In this document: in pieces, positions 1-10,547 of the stretch
Position numbering within the stretch: the first letter of the stretch is position 1
Layout: each line of letters begins with the position of its first letter
NCBI GenBank assembly: GCA_026315105.1
Contig: CM048750.1
Span: forward strand, 266,715,151-266,779,150
Direction of reading: 5' to 3'
From: Locusta migratoria
Taxonomy: Eukaryota; Arthropoda; Insecta; Orthoptera; Acrididae
DNA: 64,000 nucleotides
Translations under genes and position numbers: made by a program
The notes under the pieces: generated by a model
What the model was told of the DNA's origin: nothing
Seen by the model: the letters and a program-made list of their open reading frames with translations, nothing else
The model's database searches: none

Positions 1-319
1 CAATTCCTGTGACACCTAGAATTCTAATTTAGTTAAAAAGATGATATGGTTCACACAACCAAATGTCTTCGATAGTCACAGAAAATACCTGCTGCTAGTA
101 ATTTATTGTCTAATGAATTAAGTACATTCTTACTTTAGGTTTAAATAGCCTTCTCGATATTGGAACCTTTCAGAAATTCAAACTGTGTTCTAGATAATAT
201 ATCATTCACCCCATTTACATGGGCTCCCAAACCGGATTTCGTAAACCAATTTCCCAAATCCGCTTTTGGTTGATCATGTGAACACTCCAAAGTCGATTCT
301 GAAATCCACTGCTGTAAAA
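1..319. other. No gene seen upstream of first MITE
   Basis: Non-coding. The frame on the minus strand at 141-404 has no recognisable family signature. The flanks of the MITE that follows (about 205-319 and 1213-1345) look weakly inverted relative to each other, which could be an older outer element, but the match is too decayed to call. Confidence 0.4.
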
Positions 320-1212
320 GCCAGTTCACACTGTCCGTCACGTCACCGTCCGTCAGAACATTCCACAATGTATTTCTAATGGCGGCATTTGCACTGTCCG
401 TCACCGGACCGTCACGTCATGTCAAGCTTTCTCGAGAAGAATGTTTTGACGGAACGGCCGTCTGCTAACATCGGAAGTTAACCTATTTTCGTCATGTGAA
501 TTACATGTTGCAGTCGACGATTGCACTGTTTATATGCAAATGTGTCTTATTCATCTTTGTGTTGTTGTTATACCTCGTTTTAGGGATAAATCTCAAATGT
601 TTCTTGACGACTTAAATATTTTTGTCAATTGAGTGTCCCCCTAAAATCGAGATCGGATATCTGAAACCAAAAAATGGTTTATGTTACGTAACACTGCAAC
701 AGAAACGACTGAAGCAAACTGTTTATTTGAATAAGATTGTAATTTGATTATGCATTTTTCATTAAATAACACTTTAAATGAAAAAGTCAGTTCTAATGAA
801 AGACAAAAATTCAGTTGTTTACGACGGTATTAACAATGTCAGCGAGCAAATCGTGATGGATAAAGTACATTGTCGCTGTTTATGCTGTTACAAGATTTGT
901 ATGGTTGGATGTCTTCATATTTTTATTTCTTCGCTTGAAAATAGATGTCATTGTTTTGAAATGTTTCAGTTCTCAGTAAGTTCGCCAAAAACATGCACTG
1001 CAAAGTTTTCTTTGGCCGCCAATAACATTTAGCGTTGTTGTTCCCCCTTTCTAGTATTAAACTATGACTTTCTACATAACAGATCGCGACTCATAACCTC
1101 ACTTTCAACATCGCGTATTGAGATGGGCGAATTGACGTGACGGATATGGACGAACAGTGTGAATACAACTTGATGTGATGGTTCCATGACGTGACGCACA
1201 GTGTGAATTGGC
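320..1212. mobile_element. Non-autonomous TIR element, GTCCGTCACG-end family, copy A
   Basis: An 893-bp segment bounded by inverted ends. The left end is at 320-345 and the right end at 1187-1212; the two 26-bp ends agree at about 24 positions and contain CACTGT(C/G)CGTCACGTCA. Shorter copies of the same core recur just inside each end (about 391-410 and 1128-1160). No transposase-like frame is present, so this is a MITE or deletion derivative. Partial relatives lie at about 2870-3115 and 4512-4640. No convincing target duplication is visible, so the superfamily is not assigned. Confidence 0.6.
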
Positions 1213-1794
1213 ATTAAAGCGGTTTTCCAGTTCCACAATCGATTTTGGTGTCCATGTAAAAACACAACCGTTTTTAAAGCATTCTTGGATTGTCAGATTG
1301 TGTTTTTGTCTTAAGAATTTTCGGCCCATGTGGACAGACTGACATTTTCTACCCCGAAATAAAAGTAGAAATATTAGAGTGAACATGAATTTGTGTATTT
1401 AATTAAAGAAAAATAGCGATTGTTCCAACTGAATCAGCTGTTTGCCAGCCGCCATTTTAAGCGGGCTAGGAAATCCGATTCAGGCTGCGACATGTAAAAA
1501 GGACTGTGAAAAACGGTTTACGAAAATCGGTTTTCGTCTTCCGGAAGATGTGTTGCATGTAAACATAGTGATTTGAGGTTAGGTGGTTGAGAAGTTGCTT
1601 GTACATTAGTTTGTGTTCATATTCGTAAAAACCAATATTTGTAGGTCTGGTGATAGGCATATTTCTGTTTATATTATGGACTGTAATCGTGTGGCCTCTC
1701 TATGCTGCCAGCATGTGCCAGGGGGTGTGATAGATGGTGCATGAATACATTACATGACAGGAAATGTAAATCTCGGATGTGTCAACGACATGGC
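1213..1794. other. No gene seen
   Basis: AT-rich non-coding DNA. The short minus-strand frames at 1105-1386 and 1466-1660 show no domain. Nothing further is supported. Confidence 0.4.
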
Positions 1795-2130
1795 ACGCCT
1801 GCTATTATTCCAACACAAGTGAAACACTCTTCATCTCTGACAAGTATTTTGTTGACAAAATTATGCTGCGCACAGTGAAACAAGAACCACTCTGAGAATT
1901 CACGTCGTGGAGGGAAGTCTTGTTGTTCCAATACTTGTATGCATTTAATGTGGTAAGGCCGCAGATGCTGCTTTTTCAAAGTGTGATGAAACACACTGTG
2001 TGATACACCCACTTAGTGGGCGATGCTTCTAGTACTCTGAGTAGGACCCTCATGGATGCTGTGCCGAATTCTTTACTCAGATTCAAATGTACAATTGGTG
2101 TGTTGTGGGACTCTGCTTTCTGTGTGGGAC
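1795..2130 (-). pseudogene. Transposase relic, DUF4817/DDE-type insect element
   Basis: Reading the minus strand from about 2130 down, a broken frame contains STRSIAH, then VGVSHSVFHHTL, then a segment with FPPRREFSEWF and ILVRDEECFTCVGI. In the Tc1/mariner-like transposases often annotated with DUF4817 in insects, the same order is seen: a helix-turn-helix ending in STRSIAR-x-x-GVSH, then RRxEFSxWFL, then the first catalytic Asp in LFTDEAxFTR-x-G. Here the helix-turn-helix has at least two stop codons and the frame ends soon after the first catalytic block, so it is a truncated relic. No inverted ends are identifiable. Confidence 0.6.
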
Positions 2131-2869
2131 AGTAAAGAGGCAGTATCTCTTAATCTAAGTAAATTTAATATGTGCTCGTAAGTTTTATTCTATCATGATG
2201 TAACTAAGAAGGAAAACATTTCAGAAGGGAGATACGTTTCGAATACAGAGAAAATGTAAAAAGGTACAGATATCTGCTCTACTTTATTAAGAAGTAAATG
2301 CATAATAATTGCAAACAGGTAGAGATTTACAATGACAAAAGCATTAGGTGAACGGCAGCAAATGTCTCTTGTGTAGGAAGTCGTCGTTGTAGAAAGCGTT
2401 GTCAATAAATTCATACAGCTGCCCTAGCAACACCTGTTGCCTCACCATAATTAAATGAATATCAGATAGTTCAGCAATAGAAAATCTCCCTTCCATCCTA
2501 ACAGTTAACAGAGTCATAACAACATCTGACCAGGTTCCTCAACGACTATCATCACTCGGCGTACTACAGTGATGCAGCCAATGCTGTAGTGGCCTATGTG
2601 TTTACGGATTATGCTCGTGATGTCAATACACGCAGCGGTCACTAACAGGAACCGATTGCTTACATATGTACTCTGCAAAGTGTCTACTTTTCAAAAAACA
2701 TTATCCTGAGACGAACTGTTTTTTTTTTTCTGGGATAACCGTAGGAAATACACATATATGTTACTATACGTTTTTTTCAAGCACACCTAGATGTACAATC
2801 TTTATAATTGTGGAAGCTTATACCGTATACACCCTGTATTTCCGGTTGAAATAGATGTCGAAGTTTCAT
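2131..2869. other. No gene seen
   Basis: AT-rich sequence with short frames only. Nothing recognisable on either strand. Confidence 0.4.
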
Positions 2870-3115
2870 TTCCTAGCACTTTACCACACTATGTTGACCA
2901 TAAACATACATTGTGAATTTTTCTTTGGCTTTGAATAAAATGTAACACTGTTGCTTCCTCAGTTCCAGTATTAAACTATGACGTTTTACATAACGAATGG
3001 TAATGCATAACCTCACTTTTCAAACTGTGTTCTGTGTTGAACAAATTGATGTGACAGACAGTGTGAATACACCTTTATGTAATGGTGCCATGACATGACA
3101 GATAATGTGAATTGT
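2870..3115 (+). mobile_element. GTCCGTCACG-end element, partial copy B
   Basis: This segment matches the right half of copy A (about 960-1212) in the same orientation: both carry AGTATTAAACTATGAC, then TTACATAAC or CTACATAAC, then CATAACCTCACTTT, then an end with GACAGTGTGAATAC and ATGTGAATTG. The left half is not found, so the copy is truncated. Confidence 0.55.
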
Positions 3116-4152
3116 ACTTCAACTGACTAATTAGTGCAACTTCACTGTTCAGTGTTCAAGCAGTGGTTTGCCTGGACAAATCGTGCATATTTGACATTAT
3201 CAGTGTTCTACAGCGATGCAAATATTATACATCATAGAATACTGGAACACCTAATAAAATTGATGGACTCTATCAGTGAGCTTTACAAAATTATTCAAAT
3301 TGATCCTAAAACACTCTAAATTATATACAAATGTATCGAATGATGATTGGTTTTGATTTTCACATCAGTCTCATGGATGTAACATGAGACTCTCAATGGC
3401 TCTCTTAACTACTCCCACTGATCATCACCTGCTGAAGAAATGGGTCTGTAGATGATCTAATATAAGAATTGAAATTGGTCATCAATCAGTAAATCTGTAC
3501 GCGATCTGGACTGTGTGTTATGATTAATTTTAACCTAACAGGTACTTTGTGTAAATGCAGCACTGAACAGTACCACGTTACCAAACTAGTTTACTCAAAC
3601 ATTGACGCTTGTGGTTCACCGGTGCTGCATTTGTGCTTTGCAATTCAATCTGAGCATGCAATTCAACTAGTTGAATGGTACTTGGGCAATTTTTTTCATG
3701 CTAAAACATTTCACCTTTAACAAGACATTAACATTGGCAACAAGGCATCCACCTTGCTTCACTACATTCGCCTCATGCCTCGACACAACAAGAAACTAAG
3801 ACGAGCGCTGACTGTTGTTGATGGGGTAGTTGCCTCCTGATTACTACAGAGGCCGATTCAAGACAGTGTGAGACCACACGATCTTTAGGCTACATTTACA
3901 GACAGCGGTTCCTCCGCAGCTGAGCAACCGCTGTGATTTTGCAGAGGCTCCGCTCGTCACTCATACAGCAGGTTTTTCAGCTGCAGTGGACTTGAGCACC
4001 CTGTTTCCACCTAGCGGCCAGACATATGGCGCACCGAACAGCCGCATTAGTCGTCGTGTAAGTGCTTTGGAATTGCATCCGCTGGTATTTTGACACTGCA
4101 GTAAAAGAGCGGAGAAGCCGCCTCTGCGCCTATAAAAAGGGTCCACGCTGCC
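3116..4152. other. No gene seen
   Basis: Short frames only (3134-3319, 3520-3720, 3961-4146), none with a recognisable domain. A CG-richer patch lies at 3885-4150 before the Harbinger-like element. Confidence 0.4.
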
Positions 4153-4155
4153 TTA

Positions 4156-5358
4156 AGCCGGTATTACACTATCAAATTATTTGTCAAAGAATTGGACAAA
4201 GAAAAATTGGACGTAGTGTAATGGGAACATCGTCCAATATTTCATCCAATCTAAGGCCTCAGCCTAGATTTGATCAAAGAAATCGCTCGTCTCCTGTTTC
4301 CTGCAGTGAGAAATGTGACCGCTTTGAGTGCTAATAGTATACAGCTTCCTTGCCACTACAGCTGTTTTATTTGGAGGTTAAATATCTGACATTACTTGGA
4401 CATAACGTTCATATTCGTAAACATGGCTAGTAGTGGAATGTTTGTGTAATGTTTTCTAACAACAATTTTTTTTTAAATAATCAGATGGGGCGTTGTGTAA
4501 CAGGTGACAAGGCCAATTCACACTGTCCGTCATGTCAATTCGCGTAGCCCGATACTCTGCGGCAAAAGTGAGGTTGAGTTACAATCCGTGATGTAAAAAA
4601 GTCATTATATACTATCGGAATTGAAGAAGTAATACCCCTAAATCTTAATACGGCTGAAGCAGATTTTAGAATGTATGATTTTGGTAACGTGGTGTGCTGA
4701 GTTCTGGGAAATGAAACAACTTTAAAAACATCGACATCTGTTTGCAAGTGAATCTATGTACATATAAATACGTCAGCCAATTTTTGCAAGGAAATAAATA
4801 GAGCCTATTTACTTTATCAGCAATGTTTCCCCCCTAACATTGTTAATAACGTCATAAACAATTTAGATTATAATCTTTGTCAGTGCTCACATTCTCCATT
4901 TAAAACGTTATTTAATGAAACTTGCTGTATCAACTTAACAATCTTATTCGTATACACTGCTTGAGTCAGCCTTTTTGTTACTCTATTGCAAACAGTGAAG
5001 GATGAAGAGCGTCAAAATTATTAGCAGTGAACGGCCTGGCTGTTCTGCCGACAGCATAAAAAACAAAAATCCTCCCGGTCCCGTAACAAATTTTATTTAT
5101 CTCGCTCTGACACCCACGGTTTCATCCAAGTGCATTTCCTTTTCTTTTTTCCCTCCTTCTCTTCTAAATGCAGACAAAACGCAACTGTAGTATAAACAAT
5201 AGCTGAGCATTACACCGCCATTTTGAAGTAAATTTGACAAAATATTGGATGATAGTGTAATACCCCCCCTTTGCGTTTCATGCAATTTCTTTGTCAAAAA
5301 ATATGACCAATATTTCATCCAATTCTTTGTCCAATAATTTGACAGTGTAATACCGGCC
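4156..5358. mobile_element. Harbinger-like MITE with TTA target duplication
   Basis: A 1203-bp segment with about 40-bp inverted ends. The left end starts AGCCGGTATTACACTATCAA and the right end, reverse complemented, starts GGCCGGTATTACACTGTCAA; both continue into the same CAAAGAATTGGA block. Each end is directly flanked by TTA (4153-4155 and 5359-5361). A 3-bp TWA duplication and G/C-rich termini fit the PIF/Harbinger superfamily. Subterminal GTGTAAT and GTCCAATATTTCATCCAAT modules recur inside both ends. There is no transposase frame, so it needs a transposase supplied in trans. A piece of the GTCCGTCACG family lies inside it. Confidence 0.7.
4512..4640 (-). mobile_element. GTCCGTCACG-end element, partial copy C, nested
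   Basis: GCCAATTCACACTGTCCGTC at 4512 is the terminal block of copy A. Reading the minus strand, the CAACCTCACTTT and ATGACTTTTTTACATCAC blocks seen in copies A and B precede it. The piece sits within the Harbinger-like MITE at 4156-5358 and is therefore a later insertion or was captured by it. The inner limit is approximate. Confidence 0.5.
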
Positions 5359-6287
5359 TTATGAGAAACCGCACTCTGCTAAATCCCCGTAATTCCTCCG
5401 TCACGGAGCAACCACAGGCTATAAACACAGCTTTACTGACCGTGAGAGAGACGGTGTCCTTTCCCCGCCGCAGCAGCCCACTGAGATGGCTCGAATTGTT
5501 AACTTCATACTGTGATGAGTAAGATGTTGAGCAGACTGTCCACAGCTTCTGACCTAGTGTTTCTGGCATGGTAACTAAACGAGATCGATCTAGCAACTGG
5601 TCAACTTCTGCCATAAAAATAAATTAAAAATGTGGCGAGGTTTTCATTGATGGAATTTGAGCAATGTCATTCTACGACTATGAGGAACTAGTAAAATTTC
5701 ACGAGCAAGAAACAGAAAAAAAGAAAGGGAGAAGATGAAGAAGAAAAAGCGATTATCGATACTGTTAATCGTGGGGCCATGGATTCTATTTCTCGTTAAT
5801 CTGGAGATTTTCTTCGCTCGGTAACAGGGTGATTTTGTTGACCTAATCATTTCAGTTGCGTGGAAGTCGCTAAAGTGACGTCAAATAGTAATACTTGCTT
5901 CAGGACTGTTAATAATCCTATATAGGGTCTCCTGGCGCTGTTACCACATTACAATTTCTTTTCTTCGGCTGATTGGGATGAACTGATGACTATGCATTTT
6001 AGTCTTCTCTAAACTAAGCAGTTTAGTCCTCTCTAAACAACAACAAAGACAATATCTTCAGCAGATTACAAAACTTAATTTATGACAGAGGTGTGAGTCC
6101 ACAAAATGACTGTAGTTCTTGGTCCAGCAGCAAGAAATAAGAGGTCTCTGCCAATTTAATAAAAACAACAAAAAGTGAAGAGGGAAGTTCCACAGAATTG
6201 TTTGTGCAGCGAAGTGTTTCAGAATCGAATATTTAGATGGACGGTTTATTAATGGTGGACAAAATACGTAAGTATTGTTCTATATGA
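5359..6287. other. No gene seen
   Basis: Non-coding sequence with short frames only. A purine-rich stretch on the plus strand at about 5705-5750 has no further structure. Confidence 0.4.
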
Positions 6288-6290
6288 TTA

Positions 6291-6416
6291 TAGGTTGGTT
6301 CGAAGAGCTACATGGATGCAGATCCTGCAGCAGCAATGCAGGCACTACTGCGCATGTGCTACGAAGATGACGTCACGTGCCGTACATGCTGCCGGAGCTC
6401 TTCGAATACTAACCTA
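6291..6416. repeat. Short palindromic repeat at the left end of the Harbinger-type element
   Basis: The arms TAGGTTGGTTCGAAGAGCT (6291-6309) and AGCTCTTCGAATACTAACCTA (6396-6416) are inverted repeats. The 86-bp centre is rich in CTGCAG and GCAGC and contains TGACGTCACGTG. It may be a minimal derivative of the same element family folded at one end. Confidence 0.6.
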
Positions 6417-6604
6417 CAGCCTGCAGTTTGTGTATCACGTGTGTGCTCACTTGTTCTGTGTAGCAAGAGAGCAATTTATTGTGCCAGCGTCTAAAAGTAA
6501 ATTACTTTCTTACGTTTAAGAAATTGAAGTGTTCGTGTAATAATTTGTGTATTTCCGTGTAATCCAGTTTGAAAATTTCCATAATAAGTCTTCCTTTATT
6601 TGCA

Positions 6605-6760
6605 GGCGCGGAATTTTTAAAGTTCCAAGCTCCCGCATCTGCACCTACTCTTGTACCTGTACAGTTACCTGCAAAAGAATAGGAACCACCTCCACAGGAA
6701 TCGGTGTGGAGCACAGACGCCACATTAGCGTTAATAGAGTTTTACGAGAATAATAAAGAA
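6605..6760 (+). pseudogene. Myb/SANT-like DNA-binding protein fragment
   Basis: The plus strand encodes a proline-rich lead with one stop, then SVWSTDATLALIEFYENNKE. A Trp followed by T-x-A-x-x-x-LIExYxx-N is the start of the Myb/SANT-like (MADF-related) domain that accompanies PIF/Harbinger transposases. Similarity ends at about 6760, where the sequence switches to the reverse complement of another coding segment. The remaining helices are missing, so this is a remnant. Confidence 0.4.
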
Positions 6761-6893
6761 ACACCTGAAAATGTTCTACAAATTCATCTTCCGAATACTG
6801 CGGAACCACATATTCACTTTTCTGCCTTTTATTTCGGCGCAAAATTTCATCGAAATCGTCATCACTGGACACAAAATCTGAATCGCTCAACAT
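6760..6893 (-). pseudogene. Harbinger transposase N-terminal fragment
   Basis: On the minus strand a frame starts MLSDSDFVSSDDDFD, continues with a basic RRNKRQK, and then reads YSEDEFVEHFQVF. An acidic start followed by (S/T)-x-x-E-F-x-x-HF-x-(L/V) is typical of the N-terminus of Harbinger transposases. Homology stops at the junction with the facing Myb/SANT fragment. The catalytic DDE part is absent. The identification rests on a short motif. Confidence 0.4.
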
Positions 6894-7067
6894 TTGGAAT
6901 AAATGGAATTAAAAAATGCTCTTGTAACAATATTTGGTTGTGTGGCCATCTTCCGCAGCAGCTATTAAAATCGAGTATATTACGTAATCCAGCTTATGCT
7001 GACTGCAATTAAAGTGTTTCGCTTTTTTATTTTAAAAGCATCTTCTGTGATCTGTAAATTATGTGCA

Positions 7068-7512
7068 GGTTTGTTTTATATTCATAGATTGAAAACATTT
7101 TTTTTAAAAAAACTTTATGCGCATTAGGCCTATGTGTTTTTAAATTTATATACGGTCTACTCACGGTGTTATCTCTTCTTTACATCTCACTGCTGTTTTT
7201 CCGACTTGTTGGCTGGGTTGGTTGGTTCCTGACGTGTGTTTTCGGTTTGTACGGCACTTTTCGCCTGTTTTGGTGGCGTTTCTTCAGTTTCATTTATTAT
7301 CACTTCAGTTCAAACAGTCGAAAAGTTCAGTACACTACCTAAATATGCACATCAGCAACCAAACATCAGACAACAAGACGGAAAAAAGTAGTGAGATGTA
7401 AAAAAGAGACAACACCTTGAGTAGATCGAATATCAATTTAAAAACGCATAGCACTAACGTGCACAAAGTTGTTTTTAAAACTGTTTTTAATCTATGCATA
7501 TAAAACAAACTG
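7068..7512. repeat. Long imperfect inverted repeat
   Basis: Arms of about 135 bp at 7068-7203 and 7378-7512 are reverse complements with scattered differences; for example GTTTGTTTTATA near 7068 pairs with TATAAAACAAAC near 7505. The spacer is about 175 bp. A transcript through here could form a hairpin. It lies inside the probable Harbinger relic and codes for nothing recognisable. Confidence 0.7.
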
Positions 7513-7764
7513 TACAACCTTTTAAAATAAAAAGGGAAACACGTCTGGTGTAAAACAAATGTCTTTAATTTCAGTCTGCATAAGACGAATTACCTATTAT
7601 AGACAATTTTGCTCTTCTAATTTTTACAGGTGATTTCATACAAACAAAAATAATACTTATAAAATAAAATACTAATACATCAATATACACAAACAAATAA
7701 CGAACTTCCTTCACAAACAGTAGAAGAAACACAGAACGACAGAAGTAACATGTAGTACACTTAT

Positions 7765-8020
7765 ATACTACAACGCTGCAGGCTTACGAAAACTTTGAAC
7801 ATAGGCGCTTCTTATACCCCCCACTACAAGCCTGAGATGCGCGAGTCTGGCTGCATGAGCTGCAGGGAAAATTTCCTCCTGCAGCTACTGCTTGAATGAG
7901 CTGCAAGCCTGCAGGTCTTCTAACTGCCGGCTGACTGCAGGCAGGCTGCAGGAGCGGCGCCTGCAGCTCTTCAAACACGACTTTTCATACTGCGCATGCG
8001 CTGCAGCATGAATGCAGCTC
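7765..8020. repeat. CTGCAG-rich palindromic cluster upstream of LRPPRC
   Basis: At least eight CTGCAG palindromes, several embedded in larger ones such as GGCGCCTGCAGC and CCTGCAGG, lie within about 250 bp. This is far above chance for an AT-rich background. The cluster forms the right subterminal region of the element ending at 8032, and related CTGCAG/GCAGC sequence lies in its left end, so transposon subterminal repeats are the simplest reading. Confidence 0.6.
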
Positions 8021-8035
8021 TTCAAACAAACCTTA

Positions 8036-8197
8036 TGTAGCCCGCTAAAGATTGTCGAATTTCTCGTTTCCATGTATTAAGATATCGATCTTTCTTACAT
8101 CGATACAGTAGAGCCCAACAATCGATTAGTGTGTTCTGTGTTGTGCTCCTGGCCGGCGTGTGCGGTCTGGTGGTTGTTGTAATTATAATAATTGACG
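8036..8197 (+). promoter_or_regulatory. LRPPRC 5' flank and probable 5' UTR
   Basis: This is the only non-repetitive DNA between the transposon end and the start codon, so it must hold the 5' UTR and at least the proximal promoter unless those lie in the transposon or in an unseen upstream exon. It has a short CG-containing patch (CCGGCGTGTGCGG near 8152). No TATA box at a suitable distance is evident. The exact transcription start cannot be read from sequence. Confidence 0.35.
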
Positions 8198-8334
8198 ATG
8201 TCTACATTATTGAGATCTGCACGCTTTGTTCGATATTTTAGTAATGCAGTGCGAGGCTTAACCCTGAAACATGTGACAAAAGATGTAGACGTACATTCCA
8301 ATACCGCCAACTATTTCAACAGCCAGTTCGCAAG
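8198..8334 (+). CDS. LRPPRC: LRPPRC exon 1 (mitochondrial presequence)
   Basis: Encodes the N-terminus of the leucine-rich PPR-motif protein (bsf in Drosophila), a mitochondrial RNA-binding factor that stabilises and handles mitochondrial mRNAs. The start is fixed by an in-frame TAA at 8189-8191 just upstream and an A at position -3. The first 19 residues, MSTLLRSARFVRYFSNAVR, carry several Arg, Ser and hydrophobic residues and no acidic residue, as expected of a matrix-targeting presequence. The exon ends in phase 2 after AG; only a GC donor (AAG|GCATGT, 8335) keeps the frame into exon 2. The GT at 8339 would cause a stop. Assignment comes from the downstream exons, since presequences are not conserved; an extra coding exon inside intron 1 cannot be excluded. 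Confidence 0.8.
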
Positions 8335-8917
8335 GCATGTAATGTTTACATAATTCTGGATGTACTGCCTGCAGAAAGCAAGCACGAACTCTAAAATTTA
8401 TTGTTTATCATTTAAGTATAGTGGAATCTTCCTGAACATCTGTGCTCATATGAATGGGTTGATATGTATGATAATTAACATGGTATTGATAGAAGAAAGT
8501 GTTTTAAAAAAGAAAGAAAAACATTTTAATGCTTGTCTGCGGTGACATGTTATGGTTTGGTATATGTAAGGGTAAACACAATGTTTTGGCACTTGTCACT
8601 TTGTTGTTACATTGTGCGGCATACAGATAATGAGATTGTAACTGGGAAACCTGATGGTAGGCCTATTCTATTACTGAGATGTATTTCACTGTATTATGTT
8701 TGTTTCTATCTAGTGGCGAAATATGAGATTAACCGTTACGTGTGTAGACATTCTTATGTCATTTTTCTGCTCTCCTATTACAACTATCATATTGTAAGTG
8801 TTCATTTCCAGATATAACTTTGGTTATTAGTCTGCAAGAATTCTACGAATTTTGACTGCCACTTTTTAATTTGTACATCTGTCCTGCATTTGCAGTTAGC
8901 GCATAACTGAAGAACAG
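8335..8917 (+). other. LRPPRC intron 1, start; nothing else seen
   Basis: Beginning of the 31,044-bp first intron (8335-39378). AT-rich; the plus-strand frames at 8360-8545 and 8533-8817 have no domain and no splice logic. Confidence 0.6.
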
Positions 8918-8942
8918 GTTACCACCTGTCAGATTTGACCCC
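8918..8942 (-). repeat. Solo end of the TGACGTCA-ended MITE family
   Basis: GTTACCACCTGTCAGATTTG followed by ACCCC resembles the terminal block of the MITE at 10002-10412, but the TGACGTCA core has decayed. From here to about 9880 no other feature is supported. Confidence 0.4.
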
Positions 8943-9880
8943 ACCACTTAATTTTACTCATGTCACCTACAGACATGCATACACACAACACAGATCATAG
9001 CCATCTTCAGATAATCTGCAATTAGGCTTACAGTTTTTTCATGCTGGGAGTTTACAGATGAAGGGCTACAACACACAGTTCCTCTGAATATACTTAATTG
9101 CCTGACAACAGAAATTGATTATTCAGTTATAGATTCAAGGGACAATTTCGTTTAGCCATAACTGACAAACATGTTTTGGTGAATAAGTTGGAATGCAAAT
9201 CTGACACATAGGTTTATTGAAATTTCTGAATCAAAATATTTGTTGTTCTGGAATGTACATGCTTATGAAAGGTACTTTTTTCATTTTCTCTCTGTTCCAG
9301 CATTTGTCTAATGAATTTAATCTGTTTAGCATCTCAAATGTGCAACTAGTTAAACAAGATATCCTTGTTGAAGAATGTTCTAGGTTGATATGAAATATTT
9401 TTAATAAAATATGCATGTTCTAAAGCACTACTTTGCATAGTTAGCTAAATAAGTTTTCTTTTCCCTGACAGCGATAAATGTTGATTTATTCCAGTTCAAA
9501 CTGGCAGATAACGTTTCAGACTCATTTGTGTGCCCAGTGGGTCATTCCATGCCAAGTGGTCTTATAAAATTTGGTGTAAAGTTTTGCACATGTTTCAAAT
9601 AAACATTGGTAATGTTTCATGGTCACCAATTCAGTTCTTGTGGAGATATAGGTCTAGTTATTTGTTTGACACCATAGTGCAACCTTGAGGTTTCAGCAAA
9701 TTTGAGATACAATATCTCTAGCAATATGTTCTTGAAAGAAACAAAACTAGGCCATGTTGTACAACTTATTCCGCTTTCGTAAGTGCCATAAGAAAAATAT
9801 ATTTCTTGAGCAATTTTCACATGGATAAGTTGAACCAATGTTAGCCGAATAGGTACTTAAAAAATGTGAAGGTTTTTGGG

Positions 9881-9983
9881 TTGCTCTTAGGTTAGTTTAA
9901 CTTAGTTCAAGTAGTTTGTAAGACTAGGGACTGATGACCAACATAGTTTGGTCTCATAAAATTACAAACATTTGAACATTTTT
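9881..9983 (+). mobile_element. tRNA-derived SINE, 3' part
   Basis: Carries the tail shared with the SINE copies at 33626, 42046 and 62736: AGTTTGTAAG, then AGGGACTGATGACC, then ACAAACATTTGAACATTTTT. The tRNA-like head is missing, so it is a 5'-truncated copy. Confidence 0.65.
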
Positions 9984-10001
9984 GGCCTCACCTATAGACA
10001 G

Positions 10002-10202
10002 GATACCGCCCGTCAGCTTTGACCCAAGGCGTCATCGCAGCACAATAGTTTTGAGGTGCGTGCATGTTTTTAGAGGGTGTGAGTGATTATGTGGTGGTTG
10101 AGTTAAAGACGATAGTTTGTTTACACACAAAATACATTAATATTTTGTGTTTAAAAAGTGATCTGTAGCTTCTCTCTGATGGCTGGGTGTATGTTAACTG
10201 AG

Positions 10203-10236
<34 letters not shown>

Positions 10237-10412
10237 CCGTTTGTGAGTGCCGAAGGCGTGAATTTTTTGCCTAAGGCCTGTGATTGATGGTACATTCTGT
10301 TATCTATAATAACTACAGATTGTTTGTATCTACAATACGCAAGTATTAAGATATCCTGTACACTGGTTTTCCGACATCTTGATGTCATGGGTCAAAGAAG
10401 TCGGGTGGTATC
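10002..10412 (+). mobile_element. TGACGTCA-ended MITE, copy 1
   Basis: A 411-bp element. The left end is GATACCGCCCGTCAGCTTTG then ACCCAAGGCGTCAT; the right end is GATGTCATGGGTCAAAG then AAGTCGGGTGGTATC, its reverse complement with a few differences. The interior matches the copy at 27482-31146 in opposite orientation: TAGTTTGTTTACA, TGATCTGTAGCTTCTCTCT, GATGGTACATTCTGTT and TACAATACGCAAGTATTA are shared. A poly-T run at 10207-10236 interrupts it. No transposase and no clear target duplication are seen. Confidence 0.7.
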
Positions 10413-10464
10413 CCAGTCTACAGTTATGCCTATTTTTGACTGAAATATGGGTTTTTCAATATGT

Positions 10465-10500
10465 TGATATCATGGGTCAAAGCAGACGGGTGGAATCACA
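10465..10500 (+). repeat. Solo right end of the TGACGTCA-ended MITE
   Basis: TGATATCATGGGTCAAAGCA followed by GACGGGTGGAATC repeats the right end of the neighbouring MITE 50 bp downstream of it. It may be the remnant of an adjacent copy whose left end is the piece at 8918, or a local duplication. Confidence 0.5.
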
Positions 10501-10547
10501 TGGTTAAATAATGCCATCATGCCTTACTCCCTTCCGATCCATTGCAT

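Larger units (their letters stand above)
6291..8032. mobile_element. Probable internally deleted Harbinger-type element next to LRPPRC
   Basis: The left end GGTTGGTTCGAAGAGCT (from 6293) and the right end, reverse complemented as GGTTTGTTTGAAGAGCT (ending 8032), are inverted relatives, and both are followed inward by GCGCATG-containing sequence. TTA occurs at 8033-8035 and at 6288-6290, the latter two bases outside the matching end. Inside are a plus-strand Myb/SANT-like start and a minus-strand transposase start that face each other, a 135-bp inverted repeat, and a CTGCAG-rich cluster. A two-gene layout plus TWA-like flanks suggests PIF/Harbinger. The right end is about 165 bp from the LRPPRC start codon. 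Confidence 0.45.

Noticed and set aside
8335..8344. GT donor at 8339 (CAT|GTAATG) as the end of exon 1.
   Set aside because: It leaves the wrong phase for exon 2 and leads to an early stop; the GC donor at 8335 restores the frame.
8533..8817. 94-codon plus-strand frame just inside intron 1.
   Set aside because: Low-complexity hydrophobic composition, no recognised domain, and in the intron of LRPPRC. A chance frame.
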